Source: Thiobacillus denitrificans (lineage in GTDB: Bacteria; Pseudomonadota; Gammaproteobacteria; Burkholderiales; Thiobacillaceae). Taken from it: a DNA stretch of 64,000 nt. The translations under genes and the position numbers were made by a program. Each line of letters starts with the position of its first letter. The stretch's first letter is position 1. Positions 1 through 11,646 of this stretch are shown here, piece after piece. The DNA lies in contig DHHQ01000026.1 in assembly GCA_002403375.1 (NCBI GenBank), forward strand, positions 221,276-285,275, given 5' to 3'. The notes under the pieces are model-generated. The model saw nothing but the letters and a program-made list of their open reading frames with translations. It searched no databases and was not told the DNA's origin.

Positions 1-1
1 C

Positions 2-145
2 AGCTGCGCCGTCTGCCTGAAGGAGATTCCCTCGGACAGCGTCCGCGTCACCGACGCGCAGGACTACGTGCACCATTTCTGCGGCCTCGACTGCCTCGCC
101 GTCTGGCAGCAGCAGGCTGCAAAGTCCGGCGGCCAGACCGGCTAG
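2..145 (+). CDS. DUF3330-like small zinc-finger-type protein (3' end only)
   Basis: An open frame enters from the left edge and ends at TAG 143-145, giving 47 visible residues. It contains a CAVC pair followed by HHFCGLDC, the cysteine/histidine pattern I associate with DUF3330 proteins, which are small probable metal-binding proteins of unknown role. The tail is hydrophilic (QQQAAKSGGQTG). The start lies outside the window, so length and N-terminal domains cannot be judged. It reads in the same direction as purL, but the 52-bp gap holds a probable purL promoter, so the two may be separate transcripts. Confidence 0.6.
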   Translation, partial: SCAVCLKEIPSDSVRVTDAQDYVHHFCGLDCLAVWQQQAAKSGGQTG

Positions 146-162
146 CCCCCGCTCCGATCGGC

Positions 163-180
163 TAAAATGGCGCCTTTGCC
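163..180 (+). promoter_or_regulatory. Probable -10 region of purL
   Basis: TAAAAT at 163-168 differs from TATAAT at one position and is followed by GGCGCCTTTGCC. The same -10 plus GC-rich block plus TTTGCC layout recurs upstream of ppc. No convincing -35 hexamer is visible. Transcription would start around 175 and leave a leader of about 20 nt before the purL ATG at 198. Confidence 0.4.
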
Positions 181-197
181 CGCTCGCAAAGACGCCC

Positions 198-3100
198 ATG
201 TCTGCCATCGTCTCCCTTCCCGGCGCCGCCGCACTGTCCCCGTTCCGCCTCGACAAGATCCGCCGTGAAGCCGCGCAGCAGGGGCTGAATCTGGGCACGC
301 TGGCAGCGCGCCACTGGCATTTCCTGGAGGTGGACGACGCGCTCGACGGCGCGCAGCGGCAGCTGGTCGAGCAGGCGCTCGACTATGGCACCCCGACCGA
401 CGCGCCGACGGCGGACGCCCCGGTCATCCTGGTCACGCCGCGCCCGGGCACCCTCTCGCCGTGGTCGTCGAAGGCCACCGACATTCTCAGGAACTGCGGG
501 CTTGCCGGCTTCCGCCGCATCGAGCGCGGCGTGGCCTTCCTCGCGCTCGACGCGGCCGGGCAGCCGCTGGACGGCGACGCGAAGGCGCGCCTGCTGCCGC
601 TGCTGCACGACCGCATGACCGAGGCAGTGATGACGCTCGCCGACGTCGAGCAGCTGTTCCGCCATGTGCCGCCGCGCGAACTGACCCGCGTCGACGTGCT
701 CGGCGGCGGCCGTGCCGCGCTCGAGGCGGCGAACCGTGAACTGGGCCTCGCGCTGTCGGACGACGAGGTCGAGTACCTGGTCGAGAACTTCGCCCGCATC
801 GGCCGCAACCCGACCGATGTCGAGCTGATGATGTTCGCGCAGGCGAACTCCGAGCACTGCCGCCACAAGATCTTCAACGCCGACTGGGTGATCGACGGCG
901 CGGTGCAGGCGAAGTCGCTGTTCGGCATGATCCGCGACACCCACGCCGCCCACCCCGAGGGCACGGTGGTCGCGTATTCGGACAACTCCTCGGTGATCGA
1001 GGGGGCGACCATCGATCGCTTCTATCCGCGTGCCGACGGCGGCTACGCGTACGGCCAGGAACTCACCCACGTGCTGATGAAGGTCGAGACGCACAACCAC
1101 CCGACCGCGATCTCGCCGTTCCCGGGCGCGGCGACCGGCAGCGGCGGCGAGATCCGCGACGAGGGCGCGACCGGCGTCGGCTCCAAGCCCAAGGCCGGCC
1201 TCTGCGGCTTCTCGGTGTCGAACCTCAACATCCCCGGCTGGACCCAGCCGTGGGAGGCGGACGCCTACGGCAAGCCCGACCGCATCGTCAGCCCGCTCGC
1301 GATCATGCTCGAAGGCCCGATCGGCGCGGCCGCGTTCAACAACGAATTCGGCCGTCCCAACCTGGCCGGCTACTTCCGCACCTTCGAGGAAACCGTCGCC
1401 GGGCAGCGTCGCGGCTACCACAAGCCGATCATGCTCGCGGGCGGTGTCGGCAGCATCCGCGCAGACCATGTCGAGAAGAAGCTGCTGCCCACCGGCACGC
1501 TGCTGATCCAGCTGGGCGGCCCCGGCATGCTGATCGGCCTCGGCGGCGGCGCGGCGTCGTCGATGGACACCGGGGCGAACGCCGCCGACCTCGATTTCGA
1601 CTCGGTGCAGCGCGGCAATCCGGAAATGGAGCGGCGCGCGCAGGAGGTGATCGACCGCTGCTGGCAGCTCGGCGAAGCGAATCCCATCCTGTCGATCCAC
1701 GACGTCGGCGCCGGTGGCCTGTCCAACGCGCTGCCGGAACTCGTGCACGGCGGCGGCCGCGGCGGCCGCTTCGAGTTGCGCGCAGCGCCGTCTGAGGAGT
1801 CCGGCATGTCGCCGCGCGAGATCTGGTGCAACGAGGCGCAGGAGCGCTACGTGCTGGCGATCCCGCCAGCGCGACTCGAGGAATTCCGCGCGATCTGCGA
1901 GCGCGAGCGCTGTCCGTTCGCGGTGCTCGGCGAGGCGACCGACGAGAACCACCTGCTGGTGACCGACAGCCATTTCCGGAACGCCCCGGTGGACGTGAGC
2001 CTCGACGTCATCCTCGGCAAGCCGCCGAAGATGACGCGCAACGTCGTGCACGAACCCGCGGCGCCGGCGCCTGTGGCGCTGGACGGCATCGAGCTCCGCG
2101 ACGCGGCCTACCGCGTGCTCGCGATGCCCGGCGTGGCGTCCAAGATGTTCCTGATTTCCATCGGCGACCGAACCGTCGGCGGCCTGACCGCACGCGACCA
2201 GTGCGTCGGCCCCTGGCAGGTGCCGGTCGCCGACTGCGCGGTCACGCTGGCGGGCTACCGGACCACGCTGGGCGAAGCCTTCTCGATCGGCGAGAAGGCG
2301 CCGCTCGCGCTGATCGACGCGCCGGCCTCGGGCCGCATGGCGATCGCCGAGGCAATCACCAACCTGGCCGCCGCGCGCGTCGACGGCCTCGGGCAGGTGA
2401 AGCTGTCGGCCAACTGGATGGCGCCGGCGGGGCATCCAGGCGAGGACGCGGCGCTGTTCGACACCGTTGCCGCCGTTTCGCGCTACTGCCAGGCGCTCGG
2501 CGTCTCGATCCCGGTCGGCAAGGACTCGATGAGCATGAAGACCGTGTGGCAGGAGGCCGGCGAGAAGAAGGCGGTGACGTCGCCGATCTCGCTGGTGATC
2601 TCGGCGTTCGCCACCACGCCCGACGCGACGCGGCACCTCACGCCGCAGCTGCGCACCGATGCCGGCGACACCGACCTCGTCCTGATCGACCTCGGTCGCG
2701 GCAGGAACCGCCTCGGCGCATCGAGTTTCGTCCAGGCCTACAAGCAGGTGGGCGACCGCTGCCCGGATGCGCCTGCGCCGGCCGCGCTCTCCGCCTTCTT
2801 CGACACCGTGCAGGCGCTCAACGCCGCCGGCACGCTGCTCGCCTATCACGACCGCTCCGATGGCGGGCTGTTCGCCGCGCTTGCGGAAATGGCGTTCGCC
2901 GGCCACTGCGGCGTCGACCTCGACCTCGACGAGCTGTGCTCGGAGCAGATCCGCCACGAGGTCGAGGACGAGGGCCTGCCGGAGCCGGACGAACAGGACG
3001 TGGCCGCCCATTCGGCACGGATGTTCAGCGTGCTGTTCAACGAGGAGGCGGGCGCGCTGCTGCAGGTGCGCCGCAGCGACACCCAGGCCGTGATGCAGGC

Positions 3101-4151
3101 CTTCTTCGATGCCGGCCTGCGCGCCGAGTTCTACATCGTCGGCCAGCCGAACGCGCTCGATCGCCTGCGGGTGCTGCGCCGCGAGCAGGTCGTCCTCGAC
3201 GAGCCGCGCGCCGACCTGCAGCGCGCCTGGGCGCGCACCAGCTACGAGATGGCGAAGCTGCGCGACAACCCGGCATGCGCCGAACAGGAGTACGCGACGC
3301 ATGCCGACGCCGGCGACCCCGGGCTGCGCTATGCGCTGAGCTTCGACGCCGACGAGGACGTCGCCGCGCCCTTCGTCGCCCGTGGCGCACGGCCCCGCGT
3401 GGCGGTGCTGCGCGAGCAGGGCGTCAACGGCCAGGTCGAGATGGCCGCCGCGTTCGACGCCGCCGGCTTCGCCGCGGTCGACGTCCACATGAGCGACATC
3501 CTTTCCGGCCGCGTCACGCTCGCCGACTTCACCGGGCTCGCGGCGTGCGGCGGCTTCAGCTACGGCGACGTGCTGGGCGCCGGCGGCGGCTGGGCGAAGT
3601 CGATCCTGTTCAACCCGCGCGCCCGCGACGCGTTCGCCGCTTTCTTCGGGCGCGCCGACAGCTTCGCGCTCGGCGTGTGCAACGGCTGCCAGATGATGAG
3701 CCAGCTGCACGACCTGATTCCGGGCGCCGACGCGTGGCCGCGCTTCGAGCGCAACCTGTCCGAGCAGTTCGAGGCGCGTTTCGCGCTGGTCGAGGTGCTC
3801 GACTCGCCGTCGCTGTTCTTCGCCGGCATGGCCGGTTCGGTGATGCCGATCGCGGTGTCGCACGGCGAAGGGCGGGTGGTGTTCCGCGATCCGGCGCACG
3901 CCGGTCAGGCGCGCGCGACGCTGCGCTACGTCGATCACCGGGGGGCGCCGACCGAGGCCTATCCGTTCAACCCCAACGGCTCGGCGGGCGGCCTCACCGG
4001 CTTCACCACCGCCGACGGCCGCTTCAGCATCCTGATGCCGCACCCCGAGCGCGTGTTCCGCGCCGCACAGCTGTCGTGGAAGCCCGGCGCCATGACCGGC
4101 GCGGGCCCGTGGTTGCGGATGTTCCGCAACGCGCGCCGCGCGGTTGGGTGA
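198..4151 (+). CDS. purL: Phosphoribosylformylglycinamidine synthase (large, single-chain PurL)
   Basis: This cytoplasmic enzyme of de novo purine synthesis converts FGAR, glutamine and ATP to FGAM. At 1317 residues it matches the long single-chain form of Gram-negative bacteria (about 1295 in E. coli), in which the PurS, synthase and glutaminase parts are fused. The N-terminal third carries the FGAM-synthase ATP-binding region with motifs such as KVETHNHPTAISPFPGA. A second AIR-synthase-like half follows. The C-terminal class-I glutamine amidotransferase has its nucleophile near C1161 (GVCNGCQMM) and the His/Glu pair near H1282/E1284 (PHPERV). The ATG at 198 follows the promoter-like sequence and gives the expected MSAIVSLPGA N-terminus. 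No neighbouring pur genes are seen. The identification is secure. Confidence 0.97.
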   Translation: MSAIVSLPGAAALSPFRLDKIRREAAQQGLNLGTLAARHWHFLEVDDALDGAQRQLVEQALDYGTPTDAPTADAPVILVTPRPGTLSPWSSKATDILRNCGLAGFRRIERGVAFLALDAAGQPLDGDAKARLLPLLHDRMTEAVMTLADVEQLFRHVPPRELTRVDVLGGGRAALEAANRELGLALSDDEVEYLVENFARIGRNPTDVELMMFAQANSEHCRHKIFNADWVIDGAVQAKSLFGMIRDTHAAHPEGTVVAYSDNSSVIEGATIDRFYPRADGGYAYGQELTHVLMKVETHNHPTAISPFPGAATGSGGEIRDEGATGVGSKPKAGLCGFSVSNLNIPGWTQPWEADAYGKPDRIVSPLAIMLEGPIGAAAFNNEFGRPNLAGYFRTFEETVAGQRRGYHKPIMLAGGVGSIRADHVEKKLLPTGTLLIQLGGPGMLIGLGGGAASSMDTGANAADLDFDSVQRGNPEMERRAQEVIDRCWQLGEANPILSIHDVGAGGLSNALPELVHGGGRGGRFELRAAPSEESGMSPREIWCNEAQERYVLAIPPARLEEFRAICERERCPFAVLGEATDENHLLVTDSHFRNAPVDVSLDVILGKPPKMTRNVVHEPAAPAPVALDGIELRDAAYRVLAMPGVASKMFLISIGDRTVGGLTARDQCVGPWQVPVADCAVTLAGYRTTLGEAFSIGEKAPLALIDAPASGRMAIAEAITNLAAARVDGLGQVKLSANWMAPAGHPGEDAALFDTVAAVSRYCQALGVSIPVGKDSMSMKTVWQEAGEKKAVTSPISLVISAFATTPDATRHLTPQLRTDAGDTDLVLIDLGRGRNRLGASSFVQAYKQVGDRCPDAPAPAALSAFFDTVQALNAAGTLLAYHDRSDGGLFAALAEMAFAGHCGVDLDLDELCSEQIRHEVEDEGLPEPDEQDVAAHSARMFSVLFNEEAGALLQVRRSDTQAVMQAFFDAGLRAEFYIVGQPNALDRLRVLRREQVVLDEPRADLQRAWARTSYEMAKLRDNPACAEQEYATHADAGDPGLRYALSFDADEDVAAPFVARGARPRVAVLREQGVNGQVEMAAAFDAAGFAAVDVHMSDILSGRVTLADFTGLAACGGFSYGDVLGAGGGWAKSILFNPRARDAFAAFFGRADSFALGVCNGCQMMSQLHDLIPGADAWPRFERNLSEQFEARFALVEVLDSPSLFFAGMAGSVMPIAVSHGEGRVVFRDPAHAGQARATLRYVDHRGAPTEAYPFNPNGSAGGLTGFTTADGRFSILMPHPERVFRAAQLSWKPGAMTGAGPWLRMFRNARRAVG

Positions 4152-4166
4152 TGCCGCCGACTATGC

Positions 4167-4186
4167 GAAAATAGCCGGCTTTGCCG
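4167..4186 (+). promoter_or_regulatory. Probable -10 region of ppc
   Basis: GAAAAT at 4167-4172 is followed by AGCCGGCTTTGCCG, closely matching the layout ahead of purL. The spacing to the ppc ATG at 4225 fits a leader of about 45 nt. No clear -35 element is seen, so this rests on the -10 similarity alone. Confidence 0.3.
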
Positions 4187-4224
4187 TAACGAATCCCGCG
4201 GTGCCGGGCTTTTCCATTCCTGCC

Positions 4225-7044
<2,820 letters not shown>

Positions 7045-7057
7045 GCGGGACGGCGGA

Positions 7058-7618
7058 ATGACTGCAGCCGGTCGGAACATGCCGAAGCGCCCCGGGGTGG
7101 TGATCTCGGTCGGACTGAACGTCGTGCTGGTGCTGCTGGTATGCGGCCTCGCGCTGTACGCTTTCATGCTCAACGTCGACCTCGACGACGTGAAGCGGCG
7201 GCTGTCGAAGGAGGTGGAGACCCACCAGAAGACCGAGCGCTACCTGATCGAGACGCGCAACCGGCTGACCGAGAGCCTGCGGGAAGTCGAGCAGCTGAAG
7301 GCGCAGCTGGCCTACAAGGAATCCGACTACCAGACCGCGGCCGCGGCGAAGCCGGCGCTGCCGGTGGTGGTCGGCTTCCGCTCGTCGATGCTGGGCCGGG
7401 GCCTGGTCGCCGTGATCGAGAACACCAGCGACCGCTATCTGCCGGTCGTGCTCACCGTCCGCAACCCCACGCTCTCGACCGCCAAGCGCTTCCAGATCGA
7501 ACTCGACCCGAAGTCGAGCACCCATTTCGGTCACCTGGAAGGCTGGCGGTTTGCCCCGGGCGACGAGGTGGGGTTGCTCAACGACGAGTTCGCGACGCTC
7601 AGGCTGCGCGTGCCCTGA
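7058..7618 (+). CDS. Unknown membrane-anchored coiled-coil protein
   Basis: I do not recognise this 186-residue protein. A short basic N-terminus (GRNMPKRPG) is followed by one strongly hydrophobic segment at about residues 13-36, then a charged heptad-like stretch of about 60 residues (DDVKRRLSKEVETHQKT and onward) likely to form a coiled coil. The C-terminal 90 residues are beta-rich (GLVAVIENTSDRYLPVVLTV, LDPKSSTHFG), like a small immunoglobulin-type fold facing the periplasm. The topology suggests an inner-membrane anchor with a periplasmic stalk and domain. It starts 13 bp after ppc, so co-transcription is likely, but nothing links it functionally to PEP carboxylase. A second in-frame ATG lies at residue 8. 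Confidence 0.75.
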   Translation: MTAAGRNMPKRPGVVISVGLNVVLVLLVCGLALYAFMLNVDLDDVKRRLSKEVETHQKTERYLIETRNRLTESLREVEQLKAQLAYKESDYQTAAAAKPALPVVVGFRSSMLGRGLVAVIENTSDRYLPVVLTVRNPTLSTAKRFQIELDPKSSTHFGHLEGWRFAPGDEVGLLNDEFATLRLRVP

Positions 7619-7626
7619 ACGCGTGC

Positions 7627-7644
7627 ACCGCCCGGCGGGGCGGT
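7627..7644 (+). terminator. GC hairpin after the ppc-linked gene (weak terminator candidate)
   Basis: ACCGCCC at 7627-7633 and GGGCGGT at 7638-7644 form a 7-bp stem with a GGCG loop just after the 7618 stop. No T-tract follows directly, so it may only be an mRNA-stabilising or Rho-assisted structure. Confidence 0.3.
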
Positions 7645-7715
7645 GGCGGCGGCACGCTGGATTTCGGCCCCGCCTTGTGATAAAAAGACAAAATTATCTG
7701 TTGTAGGGCGCCAAG

Positions 7716-9086
7716 ATGTCGACCACACTGGAACTGCTCCGGAAATACAGCGTCCCCGGACCGCGCTACACCTCGTATCCCACCGCTCCGTACTTCCACA
7801 CCGGCTTCGGCGAGGGCGAGTGGGCCGACGCGCTGGCGGCGGCCGCGCCCGACCGCGGGCTGTCGCTGTACGCCCACATCCCGTTCTGCGATTCGCTCTG
7901 CTACTACTGCGGCTGCAACATGGTCGCGACGCGCGACTACAGCAAGACCGAGCCGTATCTCGCCGCGCTCGACCGCGAAATGGCGGCGACCGCCGCGCGC
8001 GTCGACGTGTCCCGGCCGGTGCGCCAGCTGCACTGGGGCGGCGGCACGCCGACCTATCTCAATCCCGGCGACATCCGCCGCCTGATGGCGATGATGCGGC
8101 AGTATTTCACGCTCGCCGCCGACGCCGAGGTCAGCTGCGAGGTCGATCCGCGCGAACTGACTTTCGAGCATCTGGCGGCGCTGCGCGAGTCCGGCTTCAA
8201 CCGTGTGTCGTTCGGCGTGCAGGACATGGATCCGGACGTGCAGCAGGCGGTCAACCGCATCCAGTCCGAGTTCCTCATCCGTCAGGTGATGGACTGGTCG
8301 CGCGAACTGGGCTTTTCCAGCATCAACCTCGACCTCATCGTCGGGCTGCCGAAGCAGACGGTCGAGAGCTTCAACCGCACGCTGGAGCGGGTGGTGGCGT
8401 GGGCGCCCGATCGCCTGGCGGTGTTCGCCTATGCCCACGTGCCGTGGCTGAAGAAGCACCAGAACCTGATCCAGGAAGCCGACCTGCCCGACGCGGCGAC
8501 CCGTCTCGGGCTGCAGCAGGCGGTCAACGACGCGCTCGGTGCGGCGGGCTACGTCAACATCGGGCTCGACCACTTCGCCCGTCCCGAGGACGAGCTGGTG
8601 CGCGCGCAGCAGAACAAGACGCTGTGGCGCAACTTCCAGGGCTACACCACGCACAAGGACTGCGACATCCTCGCCTTCGGCGCGTCGAGCATCAGCCAGA
8701 CCGCCGACGTCTACATGCAGAACGAGAAGAATCTCAAGCGCTACCAGGAGCGCGTCGCAGCCACCGGGTTCGCGGTCGAGCGCGGCATCAAGCTCACCCG
8801 CGACGACCAGATCCGGCGCGACGCGATCACCCGGGTGATGTGCGACCTCGAGCTCGACTTCGCCGCCTTCGGCCGCGAATGGGATATCGCCTTCGGCGAC
8901 TACTTCGCCGAGGCGCTCGCCGACCTGCGCCCGCTGGCCGACGACGGGCTGGTGAGCATTTCCGCCGACCGCGTCAGCGTTACGCCGAGCGGCCGGCTGT
9001 TTCTGCGCAACATCGGCATGTGCTTCGACCGCTACCTGAAGGAAGCCAGCGGCAGCACCCAGCCTCGCTACTCGCGCACCGCCTGA
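7716..9086 (+). CDS. hemN: Oxygen-independent coproporphyrinogen III oxidase
   Basis: This radical SAM enzyme decarboxylates coproporphyrinogen III to protoporphyrinogen IX without oxygen, supplying heme under anoxia. The 456-residue length is typical of true HemN rather than of the shorter HemW. The iron-sulfur cluster motif CDSLCYYC places cysteines at 58, 62 and 65 with another Cys at 67, as in HemN. The N-terminal RYTSYPTAPYF and the glycine-rich HWGGGTPTYL motif are also characteristic. It lies back-to-back with the end of the high-affinity cbb3 oxidase operon, consistent with low-oxygen respiration. I found no FNR-type TTGAT-N4-ATCAA site in its upstream region. The 3' end is only 6 bp from the convergent gene. 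Confidence 0.95.
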   Translation: MSTTLELLRKYSVPGPRYTSYPTAPYFHTGFGEGEWADALAAAAPDRGLSLYAHIPFCDSLCYYCGCNMVATRDYSKTEPYLAALDREMAATAARVDVSRPVRQLHWGGGTPTYLNPGDIRRLMAMMRQYFTLAADAEVSCEVDPRELTFEHLAALRESGFNRVSFGVQDMDPDVQQAVNRIQSEFLIRQVMDWSRELGFSSINLDLIVGLPKQTVESFNRTLERVVAWAPDRLAVFAYAHVPWLKKHQNLIQEADLPDAATRLGLQQAVNDALGAAGYVNIGLDHFARPEDELVRAQQNKTLWRNFQGYTTHKDCDILAFGASSISQTADVYMQNEKNLKRYQERVAATGFAVERGIKLTRDDQIRRDAITRVMCDLELDFAAFGREWDIAFGDYFAEALADLRPLADDGLVSISADRVSVTPSGRLFLRNIGMCFDRYLKEASGSTQPRYSRTA

Positions 9087-9092
9087 CCGCGC

Positions 9093-9392
9093 TCAGCAGC
9101 AGTTGCCGCCGTCCTCCCGCTTGGGGCAGCCGTCCGGGCGGCTGTGCGGCGGCAGCGGACAGTGGTTGACTTCATCCGCGCTGCGCTGGAAATAGCAGGT
9201 CAGCGCGCTGGAGCTTATCCCCAGCAGCCAGAACACGAAGAACCCGACGCTGTAGGCCGCGAGCCGGTGCTCGATCTGCGCCTCGCCGCGGTAGAGCATC
9301 TCCAGCGGGTCGAACAGGGCGATGAAGACAAGATCGGCCAGCCCTGCGACGAGGAAGGAAGGCCAGAGGATGTGGATCAGGCGTTGCAGCAT
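9093..9392 (-). CDS. Small membrane protein of the cco cluster, unknown function
   Basis: This 99-residue protein has two predicted membrane spans (about residues 8-30 and 46-68) and a polar tail ending in CPKREDGGNCC with three cysteines. It starts at ATG 9392 behind a near-perfect Shine-Dalgarno (AGGAGG in GACAGGAGGAGC), so translation is well supported. It is the last gene of the cbb3 cluster, 24 bp after the DUF3149 gene, which suggests a role in oxidase assembly or membrane context. It is not CcoS, since the sequence lacks that family's look. I do not recognise the family. Confidence 0.7.
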   Translation of the reverse strand: MLQRLIHILWPSFLVAGLADLVFIALFDPLEMLYRGEAQIEHRLAAYSVGFFVFWLLGISSSALTCYFQRSADEVNHCPLPPHSRPDGCPKREDGGNCC

Positions 9393-9416
9393 GGCGTGCT
9401 CCTCCTGTCACCGGCT

Positions 9417-9551
9417 TCACTCTTCCGGGTTGTCGATCTTGCGCTTGTACCAGCCGATCAGGAAGAACGCCATCCCGATGATGAAGAGGATGGTGAACAG
9501 GCTCAGCAGGCCGATGGGGCTGGTGAACAACAGGTCGAGTACGACGTCCAT
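9417..9551 (-). CDS. DUF3149 mini membrane protein
   Basis: A 44-residue protein starts MDVVLDLLFTSPIGLLSLFT, spans the membrane once and ends YKRKIDNPEE. This pattern (LLF-SPIGLLSL, then a hydrophobic helix, then basic residues) matches DUF3149, a family of tiny membrane proteins with no known function. Its ATG is 1 nt after the fixH stop (TGAAATG), so the two are almost certainly translationally coupled. Its position inside the cbb3 cluster suggests a part in oxidase assembly; that is an inference from context. Confidence 0.7.
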   Translation of the reverse strand: MDVVLDLLFTSPIGLLSLFTILFIIGMAFFLIGWYKRKIDNPEE

Positions 9552-9552
9552 T

Positions 9553-10080
9553 TCATTCTCCCTCTGGTTGACGAACAACGGGTTCGGATGCCGTCAGCGT
9601 GACTGCCTCGCCGAACGGGGTATGCAGCACGCCCGCCAGCCGCCACGCCGCAGCGGGATCGGTCAGCTGGGCGTGCCATTTGCCGGCCGCCATGGCGGGC
9701 AGCGGCGCGCGGTAGAGCCCGCCGCCGGCGTGCTGCAGCGCGATCGCCTGGTCCATGCCCGGCCGCGTGGGGTGGGCGAGGGTGAGCGCCAGCTGCTCCG
9801 GATACGTCTGCAGCCGGCCGGCCAGTCGCAGCGACAGCGCGCCGTCCGTCTGTGCGATCGAGGCGGTGAGCGCCTGCTGGCGCGCGGCCTCGTCGCGGGC
9901 CAGCGTCTGGTTGATGGCGAGCCCGGCCTTGTAGTAGTCGCCGACCACCAGGCCGTCGGCGTTGGTGGCCGCGATCCACACGGTGGCGATCCCGGCGACG
10001 ACGGCCGTCGCGGGCAGGCTGATCAGGATCCACGGCCAGGGTTCGCGGTACCAGGGTCTGGGTAGGGTGGGATGGGTCAT
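9553..10080 (-). CDS. fixH: FixH family protein (cbb3 oxidase assembly)
   Basis: FixH/CcoH proteins are membrane-anchored, mainly periplasmic factors needed for stable cbb3 oxidase assembly, probably with the copper pump CcoI. This 175-residue protein has the N-terminal PRPWYREPWPWILISLPA leading into one membrane helix (about residues 12-35), then YYKAGLAINQTLARD, a recognised FixH feature, and a beta-rich periplasmic domain. ATG 10080 is used. A GTG at 10098, one nt after the ccoG stop, would add six residues, and neither site has a strong ribosome-binding site. The usual partner ccoI is not in this window. Confidence 0.85.
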   Translation of the reverse strand: MTHPTLPRPWYREPWPWILISLPATAVVAGIATVWIAATNADGLVVGDYYKAGLAINQTLARDEAARQQALTASIAQTDGALSLRLAGRLQTYPEQLALTLAHPTRPGMDQAIALQHAGGGLYRAPLPAMAAGKWHAQLTDPAAAWRLAGVLHTPFGEAVTLTASEPVVRQPEGE

Positions 10081-10099
10081 CGGCCGGGTCTCGTTCACG

Positions 10100-11521
<1,422 letters not shown>

Positions 11522-11544
11522 GGGGGGAGGGGATGGAGTGGGTA

Positions 11545-11582
11545 ATTGGCCTATCAGACCGAATCCGGACGGATAGGTCAAT
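11545..11582. promoter_or_regulatory. 11-bp inverted repeat upstream of ccoG
   Basis: ATTGGCCTATC (11545-11555) and GATAGGTCAAT (11572-11582) are inverted with one mismatch and a 16-bp spacer that itself contains TCCGGA. It lies 24 bp upstream of the chosen ccoG start and could be an operator or an mRNA stem-loop affecting ccoG translation. It does not match the FNR consensus. Confidence 0.5.
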
Positions 11583-11584
11583 TC

Positions 11585-11617
11585 CCCGCCGCATCCCGGA
11601 GCCCCGGGTGCGGCGGG
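11585..11617 (-). terminator. Strong GC hairpin between ccoP and ccoG
   Basis: CCCGCCGCATCCCGG and CCGGGTGCGGCGGG pair over 14 bp with one bulged base and a very short loop. It lies about 30 bp after the ccoP stop on the minus strand. No T-run follows, so it is more likely a 3'-end protector or attenuator that lowers readthrough from ccoNOQP into ccoG than a classical terminator. Confidence 0.5.
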
Positions 11618-11646
11618 AAACGACCGCTAGACCATGCGGGCCTCCG

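Noticed and set aside
162..4043. A 1293-codon open frame on the minus strand opposite purL
   Set aside because: It mirrors the high-GC third-position bias of purL, has no domain motifs and no ribosome-binding site. Similar long antisense frames lie opposite ppc (4024-6918) and most other genes here.
7675..7698. TTGTGATAAAAAGACAA upstream of hemN as an FNR-like site
   Set aside because: The half-sites and spacing do not match TTGAT-N4-ATCAA, and the AT-richness alone is not evidence of a regulator.
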